Source of the DNA: Candidatus Saccharimonadota bacterium
GTDB lineage: Bacteria > Patescibacteriota > Saccharimonadia > Saccharimonadales > Saccharimonadaceae
Length of the DNA: 64,000 nt
Assembly (NCBI GenBank): GCA_017531585.1
Contig: JAFXKT010000001.1
Location: forward strand, 248,001 to 312,000
Reading direction: 5' to 3'
Under the pieces are notes generated by a model. The model ran no database searches. It worked only from the letters and a program-made list of their open reading frames with translations, and had not been told where the DNA came from. Within the stretch, counting starts at the first letter, position 1; each line of letters begins with the position of its first letter. Positions 26,264 to 34,874 of the stretch are shown in pieces. A program made the position numbers and the translations under genes.

Positions 26264-26674
26264 TTATTGACTTACGCTTCCGATTGCGCCAATTACAAAG
26301 TTAATGATTGCATAGGCTAGGATTGCGATAATAAGGCCGATAATTGCGTAGATGATTGTGTTCTTAGCGGCTGTAACTTTGGATGCGTCGCCGCCAGATA
26401 GAACATAGCGAAGACCGCCGTAGATGAGCATGATAACGGAAATGATACCAACGGCGTAAAGGACAGTGTTAGTAAGATTGTTAAAGACACCATCGACACC
26501 AACTAGTTCAGATGGCATGCCGTTTGCTTTTGCGGTTTCTGCGCCAGCCTGTGCTGGATTATCGTTGCCAGAGATATTTGTAATATCTAGAGCCATTACA
26601 CTACCAGCTGATAGTACGATAGCGGTAGCAATACCAGTTACAATTAGCCCTGCTTTTTTTGCGATTTGCTTCAT
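26264..26674 (-). CDS. VirB2/TrbC-like pilin, detached ninth gene
   Basis: 136 residues. Signal peptide (~1-28, ending SVMALD), short polar ectodomain without cysteines, and a hairpin module ~66-130 with the loop SGGDASKVTAAKNTIIYAIIGL. AGGAAAG upstream of the ATG. Lies alone on the opposite strand beyond hsp20 and comF, so it is probably regulated apart from the main array. Confidence 0.78.
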   Translation of the reverse strand: MKQIAKKAGLIVTGIATAIVLSAGSVMALDITNISGNDNPAQAGAETAKANGMPSELVGVDGVFNNLTNTVLYAVGIISVIMLIYGGLRYVLSGGDASKVTAAKNTIIYAIIGLIIAILAYAIINFVIGAIGSVSQ

Positions 26675-26781
26675 TTTATCTTAAAACTTTCCTTATAAGT
26701 TGCATAAATTATAGCATATGCGTTGTAATTTGTAAAATACTCTACAATTACGGACTAAGGTGTGCTAAAATAAGAGGTACT

Positions 26782-26874
26782 GGAGGGTTACCCAAGTGGC
26801 TGAAGGGGACGGTTTGCTAAATCGTTAGACTGGCGAAAGCTGGTGCGAGAGTTCGAATCTCTCACCCTCCGCCA
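26782..26874 (+). tRNA. tRNA-Ser (anticodon GCT)
   Basis: 7-bp acceptor GGAGGGT/ACCCTCC, D arm, anticodon loop TTGCTAA, long variable arm typical of serine tRNAs, T arm with GTTCGAATC, and encoded CCA. Reads AGC/AGT. Confidence 0.96.
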
Positions 26875-26880
26875 AAAGAT

Positions 26881-26906
26881 GTTCAGGTTTTCCTGGACGT
26901 TTTTTG
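26881..26906 (+). terminator. Terminator of tRNA-Ser(GCT)
   Basis: GTTCAGG-tttt-CCTGGAC followed by G and six T. Confidence 0.8.
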
Positions 26907-26910
26907 TGGT

Positions 26911-26939
26911 TTAGCATTTGATAGCGCTCATGGTATAAT
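26911..26939 (+). promoter_or_regulatory. Promoter of the 154-aa membrane protein gene
   Basis: TTAGCA, 17-nt spacer, TATAAT (26934-26939), 9 nt, ATG. No Shine-Dalgarno; leaderless start predicted. Confidence 0.6.
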
Positions 26940-26948
26940 GGATGTATT

Positions 26949-27413
26949 ATGGGAGCAAAGAAGATAATCAATTGGGAAGCGAAGGAATATATTCCTCGCA
27001 AGAAAAATGCTTGGTGGTATGTAATTCTAGTACTTGTCGTTGCGGCCTTGATGGCGCTTGCGATTTGGATGAAAGATTGGAGCTTTGGTATCTTAATCGT
27101 AATTGGTGTAATTGCACTTCTGCTCTACACACTCCGCGCACCTAGGAAGCTTCACTATACGCTTTCGAGCGATGGTCTTACTGAAGGCAATCATTTGTAT
27201 AAGTTTGAAGATTTTAAATCTTTCGGTATTTTGAACGAAGATAACCACTATTCCATTGTTCTTACGCCAAAGAAACGCTTCTATCCAAGAAACAATGTCT
27301 TCTTCCCAGAGACTCAAGGCGAGGAAATTGTAGATATGTTTGGTGAAAATCTACCAATGGAGCCTGTGAAACTTGATCTCCTTGATCATATCGTAAGGAT
27401 TTTGCGAATTTAG
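26949..27413 (+). CDS. Two-helix membrane protein of unknown function
   Basis: 154 residues. Basic N-terminus with an INWEAKEYIPRKKNAWWY motif, two close transmembrane helices (~24-62), then a soluble ~90-residue domain with a strand-rich look (KLHYTLSSDGLTEGNHLYKFEDF). The topology and WEAxEY-type start resemble small conserved membrane proteins of CPR genomes, but I do not recognise a named family. Leaderless promoter directly upstream. Confidence 0.6.
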   Translation: MGAKKIINWEAKEYIPRKKNAWWYVILVLVVAALMALAIWMKDWSFGILIVIGVIALLLYTLRAPRKLHYTLSSDGLTEGNHLYKFEDFKSFGILNEDNHYSIVLTPKKRFYPRNNVFFPETQGEEIVDMFGENLPMEPVKLDLLDHIVRILRI

Positions 27414-27466
27414 CATAAGCGTGGTAATATTAAAGGTAAGTATTTAGAGATAAAAAGGTGGGTAAA

Positions 27467-28009
27467 ATGGATAATAATGGTGCAGCTCAGGACGAGCTAC
27501 AGCAAGCAATCAACAACATCACGAACGCTTCAAAGGCTTCTGAGGCAGATAGCACTGAAGCTGTTGCTCAGATTGAAGATCGTATCAAAAAAGGTTCTAA
27601 TGGTAATGGTGGAAATAATGGCGGCAGAGGTGGCAAACCAGTTCCAGCTGCCCCAGTAATTCCAGCTCCTGCTGCTCCTGCAGCACCAGCAATGCCTGCT
27701 TTCATGAATAACGCTACAGCTCCACTCGGTGAGCCAGAAACAAAGGCATTCTATGGTGATCCAGATTTGGACCGCGTAAAGGCTTCTGCCCTTTCCGATC
27801 TACGCCCAATCATCGAGAAAGTTGATCTTCCAGTAGAAAAGAAATTCCTTATCTACAAGGAAATTATCGAGACAACAAACGACAAGTCTTGCATCGAGGG
27901 TGCTTATAATGCAGCAAAAGGCATCCAGGACGAAAAGGCTCGCGCCGAAGCCCTTCTCTTTGTAGTTGAGTCCATCGATAGACTTGGCGTTCAGATGCCA
28001 AAGAAATAG
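27467..28009 (+). CDS. Hypothetical cytoplasmic protein with Ala/Pro linker
   Basis: 180 residues from the ATG at 27467, which has an AAGGTGG site 5 nt upstream (a GTG at 27458 lies inside that site). An N-terminal helical segment (~5-50) is followed by a Gly/Asn-rich stretch, an Ala/Pro linker (~60-90), and a C-terminal helical domain (~100-180, LDRVKASALSDLRPIIEKV). No signal peptide or known domain. Followed by a terminator. Confidence 0.6.
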   Translation: MDNNGAAQDELQQAINNITNASKASEADSTEAVAQIEDRIKKGSNGNGGNNGGRGGKPVPAAPVIPAPAAPAAPAMPAFMNNATAPLGEPETKAFYGDPDLDRVKASALSDLRPIIEKVDLPVEKKFLIYKEIIETTNDKSCIEGAYNAAKGIQDEKARAEALLFVVESIDRLGVQMPKK

Positions 28010-28018
28010 AGCAGTTAG

Positions 28019-28052
28019 AAGCCCTGAACTTAAAAAGTTTGGGGCTTTTTCT
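28019..28052 (+). terminator. Terminator after the Ala/Pro-linker protein
   Basis: AAGCCCTGAACTT / AGTTTGGGGCTT stem followed by a T-run. Confidence 0.8.
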
Positions 28053-28059
28053 TATCAAC

Positions 28060-28090
28060 AAAAAATCCGCCCCTTTCGGAGCGGAGTTTT
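28060..28090 (-). terminator. Terminator of groEL
   Basis: Minus strand TCCGC...GCGGA stem with a T-run, a few bases past the groEL stop. Confidence 0.75.
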
Positions 28091-28095
28091 TGGCT

Positions 28096-30085
<1,990 letters not shown>

Positions 30086-30340
30086 TTAAAGAGTTGCGAG
30101 AATATCTTCCTCTTTGATGATTAGATATTCTTCGCTATTTACTTTGATTTCGGTGGCGGAATAATCACGATAGATGATTTTGTCGCCCTTCTTTACGGCT
30201 TTGACGTCTGGGCCTACCGATTCGATAATTGCAAGATTAGATTTCTCTTTAGCTTCGCCAAGGAGAATGCCGGATGCGGTCGTAGTGGTTGCAGCTTCTT
30301 TTTTAGCGACAACGCGGTCGGCTAATGGTTTAATTGACAT
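30086..30340 (-). CDS. groES: Co-chaperonin GroES
   Basis: 84 residues, slightly shorter than typical (~95). Begins MSIKPLADRVVAKKE; the mobile-loop region is TTTTASGILLGEA, in place of the usual GGIVLP-type sequence; ends in an EEDILATL strand. Caps GroEL. AGGAGTT site before the ATG and a CIRCE operator ~46 bp upstream. Confidence 0.95.
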   Translation of the reverse strand: MSIKPLADRVVAKKEAATTTTASGILLGEAKEKSNLAIIESVGPDVKAVKKGDKIIYRDYSATEIKVNSEEYLIIKEEDILATL

Positions 30341-30385
30341 TTTTAACTCCTGTTTAAGGTGATAATTCTAGTGTAGTCGCTTAAA

Positions 30386-30412
30386 TTAGCACTGTCAAGC
30401 ATAGAGTGCTAA
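30386..30412 (-). promoter_or_regulatory. CIRCE element (HrcA operator) of groES-groEL
   Basis: TTAGCACTG-N9-GAGTGCTAA; differs from the canonical TTAGCACTC-N9-GAGTGCTAA at one position. Placed just upstream of groES. Predicts repression by HrcA and heat induction; hrcA itself is not in this window. Confidence 0.92.
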
Positions 30413-30427
30413 TATTTTTTAGACAAG

Positions 30428-30452
30428 AGAAAGCCCCGCGCGGGGCGGGGTT
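30428..30452 (-). terminator. GC-rich hairpin after the 60-aa membrane peptide gene
   Basis: Palindrome GCCCCGCGCGGGGC (30433-30446) directly after the stop; its T-tract on the minus strand is weak, so terminator function is probable but not certain. Confidence 0.55.
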
Positions 30453-30635
30453 TCAGTGCTTTGACTTGAGAGATTCCTGGTCCGGAGACCAGAATGCGCC
30501 GTCGGTCTTAATAAGACCTTCCTTATGTACTCTGTCTATTTCGTCTCTGATAGCCTTCGAGAGGTCATTGAGCGTAGGAACGACATATATGATAAGTGCG
30601 GTGCTAAGAGCCAGAGCAAATAATACTTCTAACAT
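30453..30635 (-). CDS. Small single-pass membrane protein
   Basis: 60 residues from the ATG at 30635, placed 8 nt after AGGAGGG (a GTG at 30644 touches the ribosome site). An N-terminal hydrophobic helix (~2-22, VLFALALSTALIIYVV) is followed by a charged helix (LSKAIRDEIDRVHKEG). Ends in TGA, one of the few TGA stops here. Function unknown; the strong ribosome site supports it as a real gene. Confidence 0.55.
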   Translation of the reverse strand: MLEVLFALALSTALIIYVVPTLNDLSKAIRDEIDRVHKEGLIKTDGAFWSPDQESLKSKH

Positions 30636-30770
30636 AATATCCACCCTCCTATTTGGATAAAATTTATTAGACTATTGAATTATACCATAAGCGTTTGAAA
30701 ATGTCAATGCTTATGTTTAAAAATCTCGCTTTTTGAAGTATAATAAAATAAAGATTTATAGAGGTATTTT

Positions 30771-32030
30771 ATGGGTTTAAAGGAAAAAATTCCGTTTTAT
30801 GATAGTTTGACGATTCCTTATCATATTGGTAAGGCTAGTGCCTATGCCCTTCGCTATGGCTTCCCCGGCAAGAAATTGACAGTCATCGGTGTTACGGGCA
30901 CAAACGGCAAGACAACTACATCTTTTATGATCTGGAAGATGCTTAATAATGCCGGCCGCAAGGCTGGTCTTATGACTACTGTTGGTTGGGGTGTCGATGA
31001 GATTCACGAGCAAGTTGAGCATATGACCACTGTAGATTCTAATCTTTTGAATCAGCGTATCAAGAAAATTGCAGATTCCGGGGCTCAATATCTTGTTTTG
31101 GAGCTTACTTCTCATGCTTTGGCGCAACATCGTGCTATTGGTGTACCGATTGACATCGCTGTTATTACTAATGTTACGCATGAACATCTTGATTATCACA
31201 AGACTTTCGAGAGGTATCGCGATGCAAAGCGTAAGCTATTCAAGATGGCGCGCTATGGCGTAATTAATGCCGACGATCCATCTGCAGAATATTTTGAATC
31301 TGATATTGATGATTTTGTTACTTACGGTGTAGAATATGGCGATTTGAAGGCTGACAAGATTAAGCTTTCGCCCTACTCCGTTGAATACAAGGTCCCAAGC
31401 TTAGAAAATCTAGAGATTAAGACGCAGATTGGTGGCCAGTTTAATGTGTATAACTCTTTGGCCTGTGTTGCTGTTGGCAAGAGGCTTGGCCTAAGCGACA
31501 AAGAAATTGTAGATGGTATCTATGCTTTGACTTCGGTAGAGGGTCGTATGGTAAAGATTGACGAGAAGCAAGATTTTACCGTAGTAATGGACTATGCCCA
31601 TACGCCAGATGCTTTTGAGAAGTTGCTTCCAGACATGAAGAAGGCTACCAAGGGTCGCCTGATTGTTATGTTTGGCTCTGCTGGCGGTCGTCGCGATCCA
31701 AGCAAGCGTGAGCCGATGGGCGAAATCGCTGGTAGATACGCAGATATTGTAATGCTTACAGAGGAAGATGACCGCGATACTCCTGGCGCAGAGATCATTG
31801 AGCAGATTGCTAAGGGTGCCAGAAAGAGCGGAAAGAAAGACGGCGAAGATTTGTTTATGGAACTTTATCGCCCGACGGCAATTCTTAAATGTTGCGAGAT
31901 GGCTAAAAAAGGCGATACTATTCTCTTCCTTGGTAAAGGCAATGAGAAAACGATTGAACGCGCAGATGGTCCTCACGCTTATTATGAAGAAGATGAGATT
32001 CGCAAAGCTTTGAAGAAAATCAAGAAATAA
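30771..32030 (+). CDS. MurE-like Mur ligase
   Basis: 419 residues. P-loop VTGTNGKTTTSFM at ~41-53, MTTVDSN substrate segment, LELTSHALAQHR, THEHLDYH, and C-terminal GSAGGRRDPSKREPMG. Catalytic and C-terminal domains are complete but the N-terminal uridine-binding domain is reduced. The DNPR motif of meso-DAP-adding MurE is replaced by EDDRDTP, which argues against DAP as substrate. It adds the third amino acid to the UDP-MurNAc dipeptide or a related substrate in the cytoplasm. AGAGG site upstream. Confidence 0.82.
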   Translation: MGLKEKIPFYDSLTIPYHIGKASAYALRYGFPGKKLTVIGVTGTNGKTTTSFMIWKMLNNAGRKAGLMTTVGWGVDEIHEQVEHMTTVDSNLLNQRIKKIADSGAQYLVLELTSHALAQHRAIGVPIDIAVITNVTHEHLDYHKTFERYRDAKRKLFKMARYGVINADDPSAEYFESDIDDFVTYGVEYGDLKADKIKLSPYSVEYKVPSLENLEIKTQIGGQFNVYNSLACVAVGKRLGLSDKEIVDGIYALTSVEGRMVKIDEKQDFTVVMDYAHTPDAFEKLLPDMKKATKGRLIVMFGSAGGRRDPSKREPMGEIAGRYADIVMLTEEDDRDTPGAEIIEQIAKGARKSGKKDGEDLFMELYRPTAILKCCEMAKKGDTILFLGKGNEKTIERADGPHAYYEEDEIRKALKKIKK

Positions 32031-32062
32031 AAAAACGCCCCCTGTTCTAGGGGGTGTTTTTT
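32031..32062. terminator. Bidirectional terminator between murE-like and amidinotransferase-fold genes
   Basis: ACGCCCCCT-gttc-TAGGGGGTGT flanked by A- and T-runs; serves the two convergent genes. Confidence 0.9.
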
Positions 32063-32064
32063 GT

Positions 32065-32913
32065 TTAATCTAGCCAAAGGCTAATGCAACGAATATATCC
32101 GCCACCTTTTTTGAGCTCAGTAATATCTGGAGTAAGGCAGATAAAACCTCTATCTTCTAGTTCCTTTTGGAAATTTGGCGCATGGTTGGACATAATGACG
32201 TATTTGCCAGTGCTTACTAGGTTGCAGGCGAAGCCTTCTTGGGCTTCTTCGAGGCTAACACGGATTTTATTTACAGGGGTAGCTTCGATTTTGTCGATAG
32301 ATTCTTGATCGAAAGCTTCTGGGCAGTAAGCGATAGTATTCTCGTCGATTACAGATAGAGCCAAATCTAGATCATAGAAGAAGGAGTCAGCGTGATTGGT
32401 TTCTGGATTAATATGTACTGTTCCATCTTCATTTAACTGTGGCTTAGCATGGAGCTGAACAAGTTTTAGTCCTAAAGTATCCGCGACAAATTGTTGTGCG
32501 GCAGGCTCAGAACGGTAGCCGGAGCCAGCAAATAGATATTCTCCGCAGCGGAGTGAATCGCCCTGACCTGAGAACAGCATATTATCTGGAACTTCAAAAA
32601 TTTGGTAACCAAGTTGTTTGAGCTGAGCTTTTGCATAAGGTTCTTCGTCTTTGCGGGCTTTTGGTAGGCGCGACATGATTGCCTTGCCCTCTTTTGTGAT
32701 GGCCCAGTTTGCAGTATAGACGCCGTCTTGGCAATTTGCTGGAGCATCGACCTGAACAATTTCGATACCAGCTTGTTTGAAACAGTTTACGATTTCTTGG
32801 TGCTCACGGATAGCTTTCTCGCGGTTAATTTGTGAATCGTTGTAATATGGGTTGATTTTGAAATCATCGGCAAAAAATTGCGCACCAGAAACAAGAAGTT
32901 TTTGATTTATCAT
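32065..32913 (-). CDS. Amidinotransferase-fold hydrolase (DDAH/arginine deiminase-like)
   Basis: 282 residues from the ATG at 32913, directly after the upstream stop; an earlier frame overlaps that gene. Conserved blocks of the guanidino-modifying superfamily: QDGVYTANWAI, GQGDSLRCGEYLFAGSGYRSE, HADSFFYDLDLAL, and a late Cys in GFACNLVSTGKYVIM that fits the nucleophile. These enzymes act on arginine or methylated arginines. Substrate not inferable. Translationally linked to the degenerate Mur-ligase gene. Confidence 0.75.
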   Translation of the reverse strand: MINQKLLVSGAQFFADDFKINPYYNDSQINREKAIREHQEIVNCFKQAGIEIVQVDAPANCQDGVYTANWAITKEGKAIMSRLPKARKDEEPYAKAQLKQLGYQIFEVPDNMLFSGQGDSLRCGEYLFAGSGYRSEPAAQQFVADTLGLKLVQLHAKPQLNEDGTVHINPETNHADSFFYDLDLALSVIDENTIAYCPEAFDQESIDKIEATPVNKIRVSLEEAQEGFACNLVSTGKYVIMSNHAPNFQKELEDRGFICLTPDITELKKGGGYIRCISLWLD

Positions 32914-32914
32914 T

Positions 32915-33655
32915 TTAGAATTGTTCGGATTGATCGTTAGCAATTGTTGTTGGGTTGGTTGGTTCGTAGTTGGCAATGCCATCAACGATAGTGTCGATGT
33001 CTAGGCCAATTGCGAGTGCAGTAAGAGCTGCAGCTGCCATGTAGTTTTCGGACTGCTCGCTTGTGATATAGGTGGCGAGGTCGAATTTGCAGTTCTGGTA
33101 GCTGTAGTTAGCTTCGGCGCCAACTTTGTAAAGCTTCGAACGGTTAATGCGAAGATCGGCATCATTGTCGTGACCATAGCTCAAAGTAGCAGACTTTGAT
33201 GGGAAGCTTTGGAACAAAGCGTAGTTTGGATCATCGTGGTTAAGAATTGCGAAGTATGGCTCTTTATTGAAGAGGATAGACTTTACGTCTTCGTCTTGCT
33301 CTGCACTAGTCTCTGTAACAACAACGGCAAAGAATGGCAATTGATAGAAGAAATGATTGGCAATAGCTTCCTTGGAAGCAGTAACGATTACATGGTCGGT
33401 TCCAGAGCGCCAGACCTTGAAGAGTTGCTTGTATAAGCTAGAAGTTGATTCTGGATCAATGATAAGGCCGACTTTAGGATCGCGACTGCGGATAATCTCT
33501 TGAATAAGATGCGCAGTTTCGGCACGACCGTGGCTGCCAGTGACGGCGATAATCTTTAAATCTTTGGCAGGGTTACTGTAATAGGTCGCAAAGAACTTTG
33601 CTTTGACCTTTTGGATTTTTGGTTTTAGACTGGATTTCTTCGCTTGTTTTGCCAT
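32915..33655 (-). CDS. Truncated, degenerate Mur-ligase-like protein
   Basis: 246 residues. Resembles the central Mur ligase domain: KIIAVTGSHGRAETAHLI replaces the usual GTNGKTTT P-loop, so the catalytic Lys is lost. FAILNHDDPNYALF parallels VINADDPS, and a NYMAAAALTALAIGLDIDTIVDGI helix parallels the linker before the C-terminal domain, which is absent. Probably not an active ligase; a binding or regulatory role, or decay, is possible. The frame is intact and coupled to the amidinotransferase-fold gene. Confidence 0.6.
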   Translation of the reverse strand: MAKQAKKSSLKPKIQKVKAKFFATYYSNPAKDLKIIAVTGSHGRAETAHLIQEIIRSRDPKVGLIIDPESTSSLYKQLFKVWRSGTDHVIVTASKEAIANHFFYQLPFFAVVVTETSAEQDEDVKSILFNKEPYFAILNHDDPNYALFQSFPSKSATLSYGHDNDADLRINRSKLYKVGAEANYSYQNCKFDLATYITSEQSENYMAAAALTALAIGLDIDTIVDGIANYEPTNPTTIANDQSEQF

Positions 33656-33697
33656 ATGTAACTTTAGTATAGCATCTCTTGAGAAAATGTGCTATAA

Positions 33698-33791
33698 TAG
33701 TTGTTATCGCGAGGGTTAAGGCCTTCGTAGATGTTCATTTAATCTATTGAACAGGTGGATGTTTGGTTACAAAGTAGCCAAATCCACATAT
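33698..33791 (+). promoter_or_regulatory. Structured 5' leader of tRNA-Arg
   Basis: A TATAAT box lies near 33691. The ~90-nt leader contains hairpins GTTCA/TGAAC (33733-33752) and GTGGATGTTTGG/CCAAATCCAC (33755-33787). The tRNA starts 4 nt after the second hairpin. Confidence 0.5.
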
Positions 33792-33868
33792 GCACCCGTA
33801 GCTCAGTTGGATAGAGCGTTGGCTTGCGGAGCCAAAGGTCGTACGTTCGAATCGTATCGGGTGTACCA
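33792..33868 (+). tRNA. tRNA-Arg (anticodon GCG)
   Basis: Acceptor GCACCCG pairs with CGGGTGT (one G-T pair), anticodon stem TTGGC/GCCAA with loop TTGCGGA, 5-nt variable loop, T arm GTACG-TTCGAAT-CGTAT, encoded CCA. The anticodon reads GCG, whereas most bacteria use ACG (modified to ICG). Confidence 0.93.
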
Positions 33869-33977
33869 TTATTTGAATTAAAATCCCCTATCTGGGCGAT
33901 TTTTCGTTTTCGCTCGATCAATAATCGCGCTTCAAACGAAGAACTCACCCACCTAGGGGATTTTCTTTTCAAATAAT
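33868..33977 (+). repeat. Large imperfect inverted repeat after tRNA-Arg
   Basis: ATTATTTGA (33868-33876) pairs with TCAAATAAT (33969-33977), and AAAATCCCCTA (33880-33890) with TAGGGGATTTT (33954-33964): 20 paired bases separated by 3-4 nt internal loops. The 63-nt apical region contains one of the CAATA mini-hairpins. The right arm ends in TTTT and may terminate tRNA transcription. Confidence 0.75.
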
Positions 33978-34066
33978 AATTTGCTATCAATAATAGCGCT
34001 GCGCAACAAGAAAATACTCTTCTAGACATTTTAATCTTCGAAATATTCTCTGTTATCAATAATAGC
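33915..34066 (+). repeat. Three CAATA-loop mini-hairpins spaced exactly 69 bp
   Basis: CGAT-CAATA-ATCG (33915-33927), GCTAT-CAATA-ATAGC (33983-33997) and GTTAT-CAATA-ATAGC (34052-34066). CAATA loops start at 33919, 33988 and 34057. Stems change while pairing is kept; GCGCT follows each copy. Sequence between copies is only partly conserved. Confidence 0.65.
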
Positions 34067-34113
34067 GCTGCCCTGTTTGGTTATGGTCTGGTTTTTATGA
34101 TAAGATAAGAAGT

Positions 34114-34201
34114 GGAAGCGTGGCCGAGTGGTTGAAGGCGCACGACTCGAAATCGTGTGGGCAGCAATGTCTCGGAGGTTCGAATCCTCTCGCTTCCGCC
34201 A
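34114..34201 (+). tRNA. tRNA-Ser (anticodon CGA)
   Basis: Acceptor GGAAGCG/CGCTTCC, anticodon stem CACGA/TCGTG with loop CTCGAAA, long variable arm, T arm with GGTTCGAATCC, encoded CCA. Reads TCG. Confidence 0.95.
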
Positions 34202-34319
34202 GAAACAAAGGAGCCGATAGGCTCATTTTTTCTGCGAAGAGAGGATGAGAGCCTAGGTTCGTCCAATACCCGGTCGCTTGCGACGACGGCGTATTGTTCA
34301 TATCCTCTCGCTTCCGCCA
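34184..34319 (+). repeat. Duplicated tRNA-Ser 3' end flanking a hairpin element (copy A)
   Basis: The 18-bp tRNA 3' end from T-loop to CCA (34184-34201) recurs at 34302-34319. Before the second copy lies a core (34256-34301) that starts GGTTCGTCC, resembling a T-loop opened by an insert. It forms stem CAATAC (34264-34269) / GTATTG (34291-34296) around GTCGC-tt-GCGAC. A related core follows tRNA-Ser(GGA) at 52902-52952. Confidence 0.75.
34211..34231 (+). terminator. Terminator of tRNA-Ser(CGA)
   Basis: GAGCC-gata-GGCTC followed by A and six T. Confidence 0.85.
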
Positions 34320-34328
34320 CAATAAAAA

Positions 34329-34352
34329 GCAACCGCAAGGTTGTATTTTTTG
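34329..34352 (+). terminator. Second terminator downstream of the tRNA-Ser(CGA) element
   Basis: CAACC-gcaa-GGTTG followed by a T-run. Confidence 0.75.
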
Positions 34353-34379
34353 TGTTTATGCTTTTGTTATAATTTAGGT

Positions 34380-34874
34380 ATGGATGATAGTAATAAGAGG
34401 ATGTCTGATGCCGAGTGGCTCGGTGTTAAGGAAGAGCCCGTAGCTCAGCCTCAGTCTGTTCAGAACGCTAATACTCAGCCTGCTGAGGGCGTTCAGGATG
34501 TAAATACAACCGTAAACACTCCAGCTACTTCGAATATACCGGTCGCGGTCGATAACAGTAAATACGAGAAGATGGCAACTTGGGCGATTATTCTTAATTT
34601 TGGTGCGCCGGTAATTGCTGGTTTTTGGTTCATTTCTCTCCTAGCAGAGCTTGGCTGTGCGCTTAGTCATGGTTGCTCTTCTCTACATTCTAGCGCCTAT
34701 TACTATATCTTAATGCTAGTTGTTGGTGCTGCTTTTCTTGTTGGTGTCATTCTTTCGTTTATGTCTTTCGGCAAAACAAGAAGTACTATCAAGAAAGTCC
34801 TGATTGTTGTTTCTCTGCTTCCTTACGTTCCTGTTGTTCTTGGCTTACTTACTAGCCTTGTAGGCGCACTCTGA
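34380..34874 (+). CDS. Membrane protein of unknown function
   Basis: 164 residues from ATG 34380, 6 nt after a TATAAT box (34368-34373), so leaderless; an upstream in-frame ATG lies before the promoter. The N-terminal ~65 residues are polar and Gln/Asn/Thr-rich with MSDAEWLGVKEE. Then three or four hydrophobic helices (~68-160) with two cysteines in ELGCALSHGCSS. Ends in TGA; the HIT gene begins 12 nt later in the same frame with no other stop between. Confidence 0.6.
   Translation: MDDSNKRMSDAEWLGVKEEPVAQPQSVQNANTQPAEGVQDVNTTVNTPATSNIPVAVDNSKYEKMATWAIILNFGAPVIAGFWFISLLAELGCALSHGCSSLHSSAYYYILMLVVGAAFLVGVILSFMSFGKTRSTIKKVLIVVSLLPYVPVVLGLLTSLVGAL

Noticed and set aside
33915-34066. CRISPR array suggested by regularly spaced repeats
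   Set aside because: Only a ~15-bp hairpin is conserved, the 'spacers' are partly similar to each other, and no cas genes are in the window.
34184-34319. Integron attC site as an explanation for the hairpin core after tRNA-Ser
   Set aside because: The expected GTTRRRY/RYYYAAC core pair is not present in the right arrangement, and no integron integrase is visible.
34081-34338. Minus-strand open frames across tRNA-Ser(CGA) and its downstream element, with SERIRTSETLLPTRF-type peptides
   Set aside because: These are the well-known spurious translations of serine tRNA genes; the DNA is explained by the tRNA and its duplicated 3' end.
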